The position numbers were made by a program, and so were the translations under genes. From Cloeon dipterum (taxonomy: Eukaryota; Arthropoda; Insecta; Ephemeroptera; Baetidae), in assembly GCF_949628265.1 (NCBI RefSeq), contig NC_088788.1, positions 13,516,001-13,580,000 on the forward strand: a stretch of 64,000 bases of DNA. The letters are read 5' to 3'. This document shows, piece by piece, positions 47,301 through 60,500 of this stretch; within the stretch, counting starts at the first letter, position 1; every line of letters begins with the position of its first letter. The notes beneath the pieces are model-generated. The model had not been told where the DNA came from. It was given only the letters and a program-made list of their open reading frames with translations, and ran no database searches.

Positions 47301-49771
47301 TTTTCCCTTTAGGTGCTTATTTTTCTAGATTCAAATATTTTATGATTATGGTTGCAGCTTAGCAGGTTACTTATCTAAAAAAAACTGTTTTCTACTATAA
47401 ATAACCTAAATTTGCATAAGTAAATAATCGAGTATTTAATTCTTTTAATTGGTCAAAAAGGCAGCAAAGCAGTCTCTTTTGATAATTTATTTTTACTTAT
47501 TTTATTTTGCGCATTCGGCCTTCAGAATTCAAACGTCTATTTGCTCCAACCAGGAGGAAGATGCGTCTTGCTGGTCAGGCACTCTGACCTTTTTGGCCAG
47601 GCTGGGTGGCATGCTGAGTGACGGCATGTTCCGCAAACGACTGCTCCTCTCGCAGCTCATCTGGTTTTCCTGCTCGCTGACCTACCACACGCTGATGCTG
47701 AGCGGCGCGGCGTTAGGCCTGCAGCCGCACCGCTACGTCGTCCTGTTGGCGTCGGTGGAGGTGCTCTCCTACCTGCTGCCGCCGCTCATGTTGAAAAGAT
47801 ATTCGCGCAGGATTTGCCTCGCCCTGCTGCTCACAGGCTCGACACTCGCCCTGGCCACGCTCGCCTGCGTCCCCAAGGATTACTCAGGCAAGTACAATAC
47901 AAGCTCTATATATATTATGCTGTGAGTCTTATGTATTTTAATGAGTTTATTCTCAGTTGGCACCATGGCGGCAGCGATGCTGAGTCGCTTCTTCATCAGC
48001 GGGGCGTATTCTGTGGCGATCTTGTTCACCTCTGAACTGTTTCCGACCGTCACCAGAAACACGGCCATAGGCACTTGCACAACTTTCGCTCAAATTGGAT
48101 CAATTTCTGCGCCGTTTCTCGTTGATATGATTGTAAGTTGGATAATTTAATTCATCTGCTGTTAAAGAAATGCCGTTTTGATCTTGCTGCATGTCCTCTC
48201 AACGCACGTAAAATGGGGCGATGTGACTTAAACTCACAATAAGATTGGATTTTGAAATTAGAGCAAGTTAATCTCGGGTTTTGGAAAGTTTTGGCTCATG
48301 AGCGGCAAAGTAGACGAAATTCATACCGAGCTAACGTTATCAAACTCCATTACAAACATCTGTTTGAAAAATGTTTGCATGAACTTTTTCATTTTTTTCT
48401 GGTTTTATATATACATATGAGACTATTTTACCAAGGCAAATCTTCTTTTGTAATTGTGAGTAGCTTATAAAAAAGATGTGAATTTGGGGATCCTAATTCT
48501 CCAACCCCAAATGACCATCATCTCAACCCCCATGAAAAAGAGTGAAAACTTTGTATACACCAAAATTTCTGGTTATCTCGCACTGGATTATGAAAGATTT
48601 TTTCTTGATTTTAAATAATATGCAGTCATAATTTGAAGTATTTTATGGCTGATTGAAAAGTTTTGTTGGTAGCATTTTTGTGTTAGCGTGATATATAGGA
48701 AGTTTTAAAAATGCCAATTTAAGTAAGGGGATGAGAGGGGTGGGTTAGAAGTATCACTTTAACCCTCAGCGCACTTGGGGATATCAAGACGAGTCGGACG
48801 GCAAGCAGTTTTTGCAATTATGATTGTTCTAAGCCAAGGTTTAGCGCTCACAATGTTTGAAAGAAATCTCTTTTTTAAGTTTCAAGGATGATCTTCCTCG
48901 AAAATCAAAGTGTATGACTTTTTTAACATGTGCCAACTTTTGAGGGTGTTAACGGTTTTTCAAATTACGCTTTTTAAGTAATAAAAACTTCTAAAATTTC
49001 AGCAAATAATCGCCCATTTAGACCTGTGACTTCATATTTGATGTTCATTCCATAAATCTTGGCTAAGAGACAAATAAACATTTTTTTCATATATACACTA
49101 GAAGATGGGACATTAATTTTAAAAAATTAAAAAGTCTTAAAGCCCTAAAAATCAATATTATTTTGCAGATTTTCATTAACTAGAGTTAATTTCGGTAATT
49201 TCACCATAACATGAACCAAAACTTGAACTCATGCCTCTAGTTTTATACTATTTCTCGTTTGTTTTTCTTTAAAATTAAATTAAAAATATTACGGGTCAAT
49301 AATGTCCAGTTCTACAAGGAGCACATAATTTTTGTCGTTTGAAATTTTGAATTTAAATTGATTTTACCGTTCGCGACTCACCCTGACTAAAATTTTGCGC
49401 TCAGGCGGTCGGCAGCGTGAGTACTCCGATGTGGGTGTGCTTCAGCGCATCGTTTGCGGCCTTGTTCCTGTCGCTCGGTCTGCCTGCCTTGCGGAACATC
49501 AACCTCTGCGACACAATGGCCCAAGTAAGAATCGCTAATTACTCTCTCGTCGAGAGCAGCAATGAATTATGGATCTCGTGCCAACTGCTTTTCTCTCTGT
49601 CAATGCGAGCAGGCGCGCTGTAGTGAGGCAGAACTCAAGGAGGTGAGCTTCTTCAGGGGTCGAAATAAAGCAGGCGCGGATGACATCGAGCAGGACGTGC
49701 AGCCTAATGAACTGTCGGATATTCCTGAGGAAGAAGAGTCTCTCGACCTCAGCCATCTCGGACTTGGCTGA
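44304..49771 (+). CDS. SLC22-family organic-ion transporter (OCT-like MFS protein)
   Basis: Nine exons (44,304-44,595, 45,297-45,403, 45,455-45,558, 45,614-45,768, 46,451-46,758, 47,554-47,887, 47,957-48,132, 49,405-49,524 and 49,613-49,771) encode 584 aa. An acidic N-terminus precedes TM1 (FLLGSIPGVLNALNLVAYVF). A large Cys-containing extracellular loop with NFT and NES glycosylation sites follows, then the SIVSEWSLVCD motif of SLC22. MFS motif A is GCISDRMGRK. The mid-loop has WSLPESPRWLIS, and ELFPTVTRNTAIG lies before TM11. The C-terminus is acidic (DIPEEEESLDLSHLGLG). SLC22 members move organic cations, carnitine or anions; the substrate cannot be read here. The exon 1 donor GAGA|GTAAAA was chosen because the nearby GCAG|GTACGC breaks the frame. 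Intron 6 has a GC donor. AATAAA is at 49,815-49,820. Confidence 0.92.
45769..46450 (+). other. SLC22 intron 4
   Basis: This 682-bp AT-rich intron shows no gene, RNA or repeat. The next exon (46,451-46,758) is strikingly GC-rich by comparison. Confidence 0.6.
48470..49060. repeat. Dispersed relative of the unit-3 340-bp repeat, in SLC22 intron 7
   Basis: A segment with GCACTTGGGGATATCAAGAC, then GAGTCGGACGG and CAGTTTTT, at about 48,773-48,812 aligns with GCACTTGGGTACGTCAAGAC and following bases at 11,809-11,851. Flanking G-rich sequence (GAGGGGTGGGTTAG) and later motifs also resemble the repeat. It is a diverged, probably old copy, and I could not find its ends. Confidence 0.55.
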
Positions 49772-51582
49772 CAGACAGAACAGATTCCTTCGCTTTGTAT
49801 CAGCATAGTGTGGAAATAAACCTCATGTACGTGGTCTCAGCTTTCAGGCCTTTCATAACTGATCCAAATAATTTTCATGGAGCTTGATTTCCACTTATAT
49901 AATTCGACAAATTGTTACATCATCCGACTCCCTTATCAGAAATCCTAAATTGATAGTGTGTTTCTCAGATTTTTCCATCATTCGTTGAACCGCAGATTGT
50001 GCTTTAGTCAAGGACCGCTCAAGGTTCAGATTTTGCAAATTTGATGCGACTAATATTCGTCAACATATTTCACTATCTTATGTAATGTAGTTTTGCATAG
50101 AGCTGGGTGTTGTGCCAATCAAGGTGTTGAGTTTCACGTTAAGAGACTTGATAAATAATTAATTATCTCAGTCTATACTGATAAGTTAATGTAAAATTTG
50201 TTGAGTCACAGTTACCGGTCTTGATGGGAAAGAACAACTTTGCGAAATTTATCATGCTTTGTGATGGTACGAACGTTTTGATATTGCTTGAAGATAACAA
50301 AATGATCTTTCAGTGATACGATTCGACAAGAGAGTTGTTCTTTAAGACAAGTGTTTCAACCTCAAGTTCTTATCAACTTATAATTTAGTGTATTGTCGGC
50401 AAACGAAAATGAAACACAAATCAAAGTGGTTTGGAAGATAATTTTAATTATTAATTGCAAAATTCAACATGTTTTTGATCAAATTCATTACTGCGTTTGA
50501 CACTCGTTTTTATATGTATAAATCGCCAAAGAGGTCAAATCTAGCGAGCGAAATCGTTGCTAATAGGTCATAACATTTTCACCACTTTTTGACAAAAATA
50601 TTGTGTAAGAAAACATTTAGAAATCCAAAAAAGGGTGAGACAGTGGGAAGGGAAGGCTGCGCTCGGACACAAGCCACGTGGCCTGCGCTAATCTTTTTAA
50701 TGACGCTTTACTTTATTAACAGCCCTGAAGAGCATAATACATTGAGATTAAAATGTGTCATACTTACGAACTTAACGTAAAAAATACAAAATCAGGATGA
50801 TGATCCACACAAATTGTTCAGTTAAAAACACAACAGCAAATTGACGTAAGTTTTGTCCTGTTTGTGAGTCACAAAGGAACTAAACATGTAACGTTAGACC
50901 AATTTAAGAGACTAGTGTCTTTATAAAAAGCCGCCATAGAAGGAAGGAAAATGATTCGTGAGTGAGTGGAAGTTCAAGCGATTTTGCAGTAGTCGCGACA
51001 TTGATTAAGAAAAATGGCGAACGCAAGAGACAGTCAGCATCAGCACTATTTTAGCGTTAAAATGAACACATACATGTATAGTTAGCAAATTTGATTAAAT
51101 CCTTTTCAACAAGACACACAGAACAGGAGACGATCACAAGAGGCCGTTGACAAGTTCAAAGGTAGAGTATTTGCCTACAAATACGGATACATACACTTTT
51201 TATCATAGTATTCGTTTAAATACAAGTTAAATTTATTTAGGCCATTTTAACCCTTGCCTCGCGTTTGAGTTTTGAATATTAAAAATATCATATTATCATA
51301 CAATTAGGCCCCGCGACAAACGAGAATTTTGCTAGGCAACTCTAATACGTTTCCCCGAAAAGCAGTGCAGAAAATCCAGGGGCTGTCTAAGGACGGGTTT
51401 GGTGTGTAAGCCTAAAATAATACAAAAAAATCATCGAGAGACATATTTACACCTTTGTACACATTGAGAGACAGATACGAGAGATTTCAGCTATGGGACG
51501 ACTTAAAATTAGAACATGTGGTTTTGTGAGTCGAGGGAAATCGGCACATCGCTGAGAGTTCGTTCGTGTATTCTTGGCGTTT
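49772..51582. other. Convergent intergenic region, SLC22 / claudin-like
   Basis: These 1.8 kb lie between the two stops. The left end holds the SLC22 3' UTR (AATAAA 49,815-49,820). A minus-strand AATAAA (TTTATT at 51,232-51,237) lies 346 bp past the claudin-like stop and is its likely poly(A) signal. No gene was seen in 49,850-51,100. Confidence 0.5.
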
Positions 51583-54500
51583 TCACCGGCCGATGATGGT
51601 GGGCTCGTCGGCCATGGCCATCTCGTCGTTGGGCGCCTTGTTGCCCTTGCGCTTGCGGGAGAAGATCATGAAGGCGCAGCCGGAGACAAACAGCACCAGG
51701 AAGACGAGCCAGGCGAGCGCGAACGACCAGCCGTAGCTGACAAGCACGCCCTTCGGGTGCACGAACGGCAGGTGTAGCCGCTCGTAGTCGATCGAACTAA
51801 TCAACACCTCAATCACCACTAACACTGATCCACCTGGAACCGAACGATTGATATCAAATTTCTCTTTACTTTTAAAAAATGTGATACAATTGAAGTTAAA
51901 TTTCTAAGAAAGGTATTGAGACAGTAATTCCAGAAAATTAACATGTTTTCTAACAGGGAAAGTGTTTACAAGTAGCGATCTCATGTAATTCGCGTGGCGT
52001 GCCCTTGTAAAATTTTCCGACTCCGCAAGAATTATAGTGGTTTTTACGAAGATTTTAAAATGGCTTTATATATTTGGAATTAATTTAAATCATAATATTT
52101 TTGTGTTCAATTACGTAAAATTTTAGTCATCAGAAAATTGTTGTGAGAGGAATCGGCTAATGGAACATTATTTATGACGTTCCATAAAATCTAGCATTGC
52201 CACAAAGGTTTTTCTGGCCTCTGTAGCAAAAAATTGCAAATATTCTGAAAGCTTTTACATTTCCTTTAGCTTTGACTTAAATATACAGAATATTTTCCTT
52301 GTGACGAAATAAATGGACTTTTCCTCGTTAGCTCCAACAGGCATCCTAGTATTATACATTTAGTGTCCTAGCTTTCTCCATGTTTGCAATTCATCAAATT
52401 AAAAAATTTATAATATTTAATTGAGTTATTTTTACCTGTGATAAAGTGGATTCCGCCAGCAAGACGCTTGAACATGTATCTTGGATTTTGGAAAGTATAA
52501 AGTGAGAAGAAGAATCCCATGACCATCAAAAAGAGGCTGATGATAGCGAATGAGACCTCGGTGCGGCTGTAATCTGCAAAATTCCCAAAAAGATCAGTTC
52601 TCGCGCTTCTACAGACGATTATTTAAAGAAAATCAAACAACACAAAATGAAAGCGATCGCAAGCTGCTGGGAAAAAGTTGTGTGAGACGTGTTACCTATG
52701 CAAAAGAACTTGCTCTTCTGTGGCTTGAAGTTGGTGGGTTGGTTCAAAATGCTATTTGAGGCGTTACATCCTGAGCGCGCAAGACATGTCAAAGGACAGA
52801 CAGACACACAGATTTTTATGCAGCGCGCACCACACGTTTAATCCGAAAGCAACACGAGAAACAAAAACAAAGGCTGCCAGCTCCGAAGCAAGCTGCCTCA
52901 CTCTCAGTCAGCAAGACAAACACGAAATGCGAATTTTCCGCATCAAGAATTGCGACGCGAGAATAAAAGCTCGCAGGAAAACGTGGCAAAAATTGCAAAA
53001 AGCTTTTGTTCGCCAACTTTTTCGGGGCTGGCGTGCTGGTGGTTCATGAATAATGCACGTTAATAGTTAGGTGTCAGTGTCATCTGTACACGGGGACTAT
53101 ATGATGATGAAGGCAGGCGGCTACTTACTCAAACTGCCGTGGTCTATCGTGTGGTCGATTGCAATTTTCTGATCGCTCGGGAAAAACTCCTGATATCTGC
53201 ACTTGGCTGAAACACATCAAAAGAAGTCAGGTTAGTTAATTAGCCAGGAAAAATACATATTTGAATTTATCAAGAGTAAAATTTAACAAACCTACTTATG
53301 TTTTAACTTTTTAATAGTTTTATCAGCAGTCACAAATAAAATCTACAAAATCAAACCCACAGAACTCTAAATCACCAGCCGTTGAAAATGACTAACTCAT
53401 ATCTGAACTCATTTTTTAAAGAACGAGTGCCGAAATCCTGTAAACTTCCCTGCGACTCAACTATTTCCTAAATAAAGGGCTCTAAAAACACTTCAAAATT
53501 CGCCTTTCAGGCTATCAAACAAAAAATGCGTCTAGCGTTCGTAAAATTTGTGATGTTACTTAATTTTGGATATTATTTATATTGAAAATGTTTTTCTAAA
53601 TTTTAAAATCACAAATATAACTCTTCATATGTCTCAATGGAGGCTGCGACTGCTGCCTAATCAAAAATAATTTTTTTTAACTTTAGTTTTCCTATTTGAC
53701 GACATATTTTTTAAGGGTAGATATCAATTTTATGCTTTCATTTTTCACCTTTTAGCCACTCACACGTAGAGTCAATTGTTTAATTTTTTATTTTGTAATT
53801 TACTGCCCTCTCAAAATTCTTTTATTTATTTATTAACACTTGAAATTCTTAGCAAAGTATATTTGAGATTTTTTATGAACCTGTTTCCTTTTTACAATTT
53901 CTAAGCTCATTTTTTTGCAAGCTTTATAGCTTGAGACTAAACAAGAAGCCGAGGTAATAAAGTCGGCCTAAATACCTGCTGTTGTGTAGAGCGGTTTTTA
54001 AAGTGCGCCACAGTGGTAAAAATATGTATTTTCAGAGGTGTACTATTTGTTTACACTGGGAGCGGTAGTGTGGCCAGAACCGAAATTGTTGTCTCGCGAA
54101 CGTGCTTTATTGTGTGTTTTGGCACCGACGAGTGAATTCAGCTGGACACCCCCAAAGACGCTGCTTTTTGTGAGAGCGAGCCTGGCGCCCGGCCAAAACC
54201 GTTCCACGAATAATAATAATTATTATTGTCACCTCCGTTCCTCTCATTCTCGCTCCGTCGCATAAATAGTTAGCAGAAGAATTTAATGTTGAGTGTAAGG
54301 ACCCTTTTACGAGTGAGCGGCGCTTCTGAACAACGCTGGAGAACAGAGTCGTTTGTTTTTATTTTTGTACCGCGCCTCTAATTATGCGCAAAAGCGTCCG
54401 AGGGCCAGCCGAGAGAGCTTTCTCTTTCTGAGCGAATATTAATGATGCTTGGCTGTTCCCGTCTCTCTCATTTTGAAAACATGGCGAGTGATGCCAGTCG

Positions 54501-57500
54501 AGAAAATACCTTGCAAAAGTTTTCTCGTCCCATTTATTACCAAAGCAGCCGCAAACTCGAAGAAAGTCATTCATTAACAAAAGCAAAAGTGACAACAGCT
54601 TCCAAATATTCAACGGAATTATTTAATATTTTTATGATATTCGAATGGAAGACCAAGTTACTACGTTAATATCAAAATGCTCTCACTTAAAAAGAATGAT
54701 CGGGACCTCTTTTAGAGATTCAGCTCGAGTAGATGTCTCGCTTTTCACGCGGCTCGGATTGCAAAGTGCGTGCTGAGAGGCGACATAAAAATCCACCTCA
54801 AGAATTGCAAATCTGGGCATTGAAGGTGGTGGTAACCATGGTGACAATTGTGGCGCAGCCGAGAGGAAATGGGACCTGTTGCCTTTGTCGGCCACTCAGC
54901 GCGCGCCACTCTGAAAGAGTTCCCTAATGGCCTCCTTGGTGGCGAGGCTACCGAATTAAAAAATCACTCCTGCTGCCGCGTGCGGATGGGAAAACGTGGC
55001 CGATTGACACCGACACACCACACCACCGCACATACACACGCACCTCACACGAGACCGATCAATAAACGAGAGACGGTCCTGGATGTTTGTTGCCTTCCAA
55101 GAAGTTTTAAAACCAAAGTAATTTATTTTTCCAGTTTTATATACAAATCTGCAAGAAAAAGTTTAACGTGAAAAGGATAGGAAATTAAATCAGCTTTCAG
55201 AATATCACAAAATGTGTGGAGTAAAAGTTAAATTTAAAAAAAGTCACCAAGTCAACAACATACTTTTTATGGTAAAATTGACCCATCAACCAATTCATTT
55301 ATATTTATTTAAAAAAATCCTAAAAATGGAATAGCGAATTAATTTTTAAATGTTTGGTCATATTTTTCAAGCCGCCATAAGTTGTTAAAATTACCAAGCC
55401 TTTGTGAATAATCTTAAGTACTTTTTCATAATTATTCTGTTTTATTAGATTAGGCACCAAATAAGACCTGTTCGAGATCAAAATCGGAAAAAGCGGTAAA
55501 ACGAAAAAATTGTTTTATTTTCGTGAAAAAACAGGTGTTGCATTGTTGCGTATTTAAAAATTAGCGAAATCTGTACACGATAGCCACACCAGATTATTTA
55601 AATTAAATAATAATGAATCGGTGTTGATAAAATAAGCTTCAATGTGTTTTATGTCTATGTTATGTATTTATAAAAGTAAATATAGCCACTCCGATGCTTG
55701 GCATCAACAATAATAAAGGATTCAAGAAGTATTCCTCACTCAGAGACGGAAAGGCAAGTGCCGACGCGCCGCAACTTTCAAGGTTGAATCCGACATTGCA
55801 TGGAACAAAAGAAGCGAATTTCTCACTTGCAAAACAAGCTCCAGTAGTTTCTTTTGCTCACAGTCTTGCCACCAGCCTTCACTTCCAGTCAAGTGAAATG
55901 CAAAACTTTTACTCAGCAGTCAGCCAAGCTTCCGCGCGCTGCACTGGCGATATTCGACTGAGCAAGTTGCAGTTATGCAACATGCACGTCACGCGAGCTG
56001 CACGGATTGCAGAGATTTTTCGCTTACTAAGCACAGCCGAGCCGAGGTCACCCAAAGTAACCATTTTTCTTCATTATGAATTACTGACTGACTGAGCTCG
56101 TACTGCTGTGCAGCAGCGTCCGATTACAAAACGTTGTTTGTTGCCCTTTGCACTTTACACTGAGGCGCAGTTTGCATACGGGGCAGGTATACGTTTTAAA
56201 CTTTTAAACGCTGTAAATTTTTATGTCGGAAAAAATGGTATTGCACTTTTATATATTAAAGATTTTCGTTCCTAAAAGCTATCGCTGATTTTCTAAAAAT
56301 AAACCTATCATCTAATTTAATTGATTAATTCCTAAAATAATTACATTATTTCACTATTAGCACCGTCTAGAATAAATTTCCCACACAGAGTAGAGCCATA
56401 CAGTTTTTTGTTTCAAATTTAAAGTTTAAACCTGAGTGTATTTCTTTAACTTGTTTCAAAAATTTTTGTGTGTGTTCTGCGAGTGTTTTAATATAATATT
56501 CAAATTATTTCAAAAGCTTTCAGACCAATTAGTTCACTTCTAAGCTAATTTGGCTTCTCTTGTTTCAATTGGCATGATTGCAAACACTGTCTCACAATAG
56601 TTTCAATTTTCAAGACGACGTCTCAATCCCCTATTTGTTCAGCGTTCTAATTAGAGGGCAGAATTACGTTAATTAAAATGGCTAAAGCGGTCAATTTTCA
56701 TGTTATTAGAGAGCACTCGGCCAAATTAGCAGCCGCATTGCCGGGCGCTGCTGATAAACGGAACAATTAAAATTGCTCCGTGCGCGCAACCTCTAATTAC
56801 TGCGCGCCCAGCACTCGCCAGTAATGGAAACACACGGCAAAGCCATCCTTCTGCTTGCTCCATTATCGGCCCGTTTCAGCGCGCGGCTAATAAATGCTCT
56901 TTTATGTGACACGAGCAATAACACACACACAAACTGAGGCCGGCGGGGGCCAGAGTTGAGGACGCGCGCAAATTGGCCGCTTTGATTTTGGCGCGTCGCC
57001 AACGTCAAATTCCTTTGTTTCACACTAAAAACTCGGTCCATCCGTCGTATAGTTCTTGCTCAATGCTCAACTCCCTCTTTCATACACGGGAGAGGGATTC
57101 CCAGGGTAAGAAGCCATATCAATGGATGGGTCCCAATTAACAAGGTCCCCCCGCATTGATGTAAAAAATCGATGTGTTGCTAATTAATGGTTTTTTGGTC
57201 TACCTCTGTCAATAGATAGGATGAAAAAGTAGTGCCTATTTAGTTGCGAATCAAGCGATAGATATACCTGGAAGTCCACCAGGAAATTGCAACCCATGAC
57301 TGACTTGATTTATTCACACACCTAGAAGTATTGATTAATTAATTAATTAATTAGCAGCGAGCATCCTTCGATTTTCAACACAAGGTTACTTGGGGGAAAA
57401 CGGCTGAGAAAATGGTTGGGGGACGTTCTATTTTGGTTCCGTCGAGTTCAACTTCCGATCACCGCCCAGGAATAATAAATGTTTTTACTAAAGAAAAGAC

Positions 57501-60500
57501 AAAAATGAGCCAGCCGTCGTAGTAGGAGAAATAAAAATCAGAAGAAATCAAGTACTTCAATGAGAATTTAAAAAACCCGTTACTTATAATATCTACAAAC
57601 TTGAGGCCAAAAATTGAATTTTTGTGACTTGAATAAAAATTAATTTGTAACTTTTTGAGAGTAAATAATTTTACCTATCAACATCTCAAAATTGTTTAAA
57701 TTAAGTTTAAGATAAAGATATTACAGTCATTTTTTATTCCATTTGTTTATTCTATACACGCTATCAACTTAAGTTAGACCTGACTGAAAAATGGAAGAAA
57801 TAATTGCCGCTTTTACCGGATATTTTGAGCTGAAAACCTTGACAATGGCAATTCCAGTACGACAATTCAACAAGCAGTTCAAAAGTATTATGTGATGCCT
57901 TTCTCTTCACGCTTTCGGGGAAGCAGGAAATTAAACTTTATTCAATCCTCAAGAAAGCTTCTTCAAAGTGGATATCAAATTACATCTGAAATACCAACAT
58001 AAAGTTAAATGCAATTTTTTGTGCTAGCATATGTAACTAAAGAAATCCAGAAAGCATAAATTTTATGCTGATCAAGCTTCATGTATCCCGGCAGTATAAA
58101 GTGGATGTCGTTTGCAGATTTGAATGCATAAATCAATGAGGAGGTAGAGAAATGTTTGTTGCGCAATTCTCTCGTTGAAGCGGACATTAAACATGTAAGG
58201 AGTTCGCGATGGTTTTGTGCGAGTCCAGGAGAACACAACATGACCGGATGACCCAGATAATGCGGCAGCGGAGACTCATCAAGCCCTAGAGAGCGCATGC
58301 ATTCACTCGGGCGCGCAGAGCACTTGCAATTTTTTCGCCGATATTGTAGAGACTGCTGTGCGCTCTCTGCCATTGTTGGCGATGCAATTTTCCATTTCTG
58401 TTTCAATACATGCCCATTTCCCGACAGCGCATGCACTGCGGATTTATACATTGTGAGAGGGCATAATAAAACGGCATAAATGACCTTTTGCTGACTGAGT
58501 TATAGGGCCGTATCCGTCCCTGGATGAAGATTAACTATTGCGATGCACGAGCATTGTGTGCTTTTGTTCAATGTGATTGATTAAAAAGGATACGCAGCGA
58601 TGCCACGGTTTATGTTCCAAGCGCGGATGAAACATTTTACGAGGCTCTTTGTGAAAAATTACACTGGACCTTCTTTGCAGCAGTTGGAAACGAGAACGAA
58701 GCAGCAATAGCATGCAGTCTTTGTGAATTCAAATGCAAATATACGATGGCGAAAGAGTCGCGCACGCCAGAGGTAGTAATAATTAATGCACGCACTCGTT
58801 TTTGATGTGGACGCCAGTGCAGCAGGTTGAATAAGTAATGAGCATTAAAGATTCTCACACTCGAGCCCGTAACAAACCCTTGCCAAGATCAAAAGGGCCG
58901 CGTACGCATCAGGTAATGGGAAAGTTTCCACTGCAGCAAGGGAAAAACTCGCAGCGGAATGAGGTTCTCTTAAGAACTTATGCATTTTCAATTGAGGAAG
59001 AAACCGACGGAGGCTTATGTTTGTTGATTGCACAAGCCTACTCAATAAAAAGGACGCCTGAAGGAATGGAAAGAGAAATATAAAAACCCCTGCCTTGCTG
59101 ACGTTGCACGAATCAATCGTTAAGAATTGATTTAAAGTCGAGATTTTCCAATTAATTCCGTCAACTACCTCCTTACAAGAAAGCTTATTGCATGTATTTC
59201 ATACCAAGGAATAAAAATCAAGGTTCTCCAACCAATGTTGCAATTCACGCTTGGCTTTTGCGCAAAAGAGTAGCAAAATGAAACCCACATTTTCATGCGT
59301 TTTCCCGAATAACAAGATTCCAAAAATGTTCTTCTATTGTTAAAAATCCAATATTTTGTAAAAAGGAGGCACTAAATTCAATTTTTCTAAAATAATAATA
59401 TTGTTTTTGGTCATTCAAGTTACAATTTATGACTAAAAATAGATACACGTGTTTCGGATAAAAGCCAAGCAAAATACAGTTATTTTTTAATACAGCGATT
59501 TTCCCAGAAAAGTCGGATATTTTCAAACCATGATAAAATAGGTCGTCGAGAGTAATAAACAACTGTCATATCAAAATAGAAAGCGCTGTAAATTTTCGGG
59601 AAAATTGGGTAGCTCTCAATGTTCATCGTAACTTGGTCCTCCTTTGTTGATTTCACTTTGAAGACTTTTTTCTTTTTTAAAATTCAACAGAAAATATCAC
59701 TCATGCGACAGCTTACTTGAAACAAGAAAAAGTAATGTTTTTCAGGCAACTGCTTTTTCCAAGGACTAAATCGCAATAAATTGAATTCATGACAAGCGGT
59801 GCCAGCAGAAGCAAGGACAAAAGACAAATGAATATTTCAAATCAGCTAATAATGCAACTTGATGATCAACTAGGTGACAGAGGTCGTTTTTCAAGTGCCA
59901 AGCTCTGGGTAGGGCCCAACGCTCGGCGAAAGCGGACGGTAAATAATGAAAGTCGTCTCTCGTTCTCGTCTCCGCCCTAGTCTTTTTCTGAATCACCAGA
60001 GACTGGCTGAGGGCTTCTTGGGCTACGTGGATGACGAGGGTGGGAAAAGTGCATCGTTTCGACTAAATGACTGCCGCCCGGCGATTGTTTTGATTGGCGC
60101 TGGCCGAGTGTTATTTCTGAAGGCACCTCAACTAAAAGCCCCAGCAGTCAAACATGACACACACGCCATACTGAAGACAAACACGCGGCGCACAATGGAT
60201 CGCGTTTCCGCGATAATTACCAATCCTTTTTCTGGCAAGGCCTCTCCTCATTAGCGAGAGTAAAATTGCGCAAAATTGCGTAGAATCGAAGAGGCTTCTA
60301 GAACGAGCAAGACACGTGTATGAAGGGTCGGCAAAACATGCTTTTCCGAGAGCAGGCTCGCAAACTTGGATGCATGCCTCAAAATTTAGCAACTTTTCGC
60401 ACAAACACTTGCAAACTAACTTCGCACCGGCAGAAACGTGATGATGAAACTTTACAAAGCGAAAGTTTTGATTTGGCTGCGGGTTTTCTGGGTCTTATTA

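Noticed and set aside
55694-56095. 133-codon plus-strand ORF in the claudin-like intron
   Set aside because: It has no domain or splice context and lies in a GC-richer block where chance ORFs are longer.
58005-58451. 148-codon minus-strand ORF in the same intron
   Set aside because: No recognisable family, and no acceptor/donor pair that would join it in phase with the claudin-like exons.
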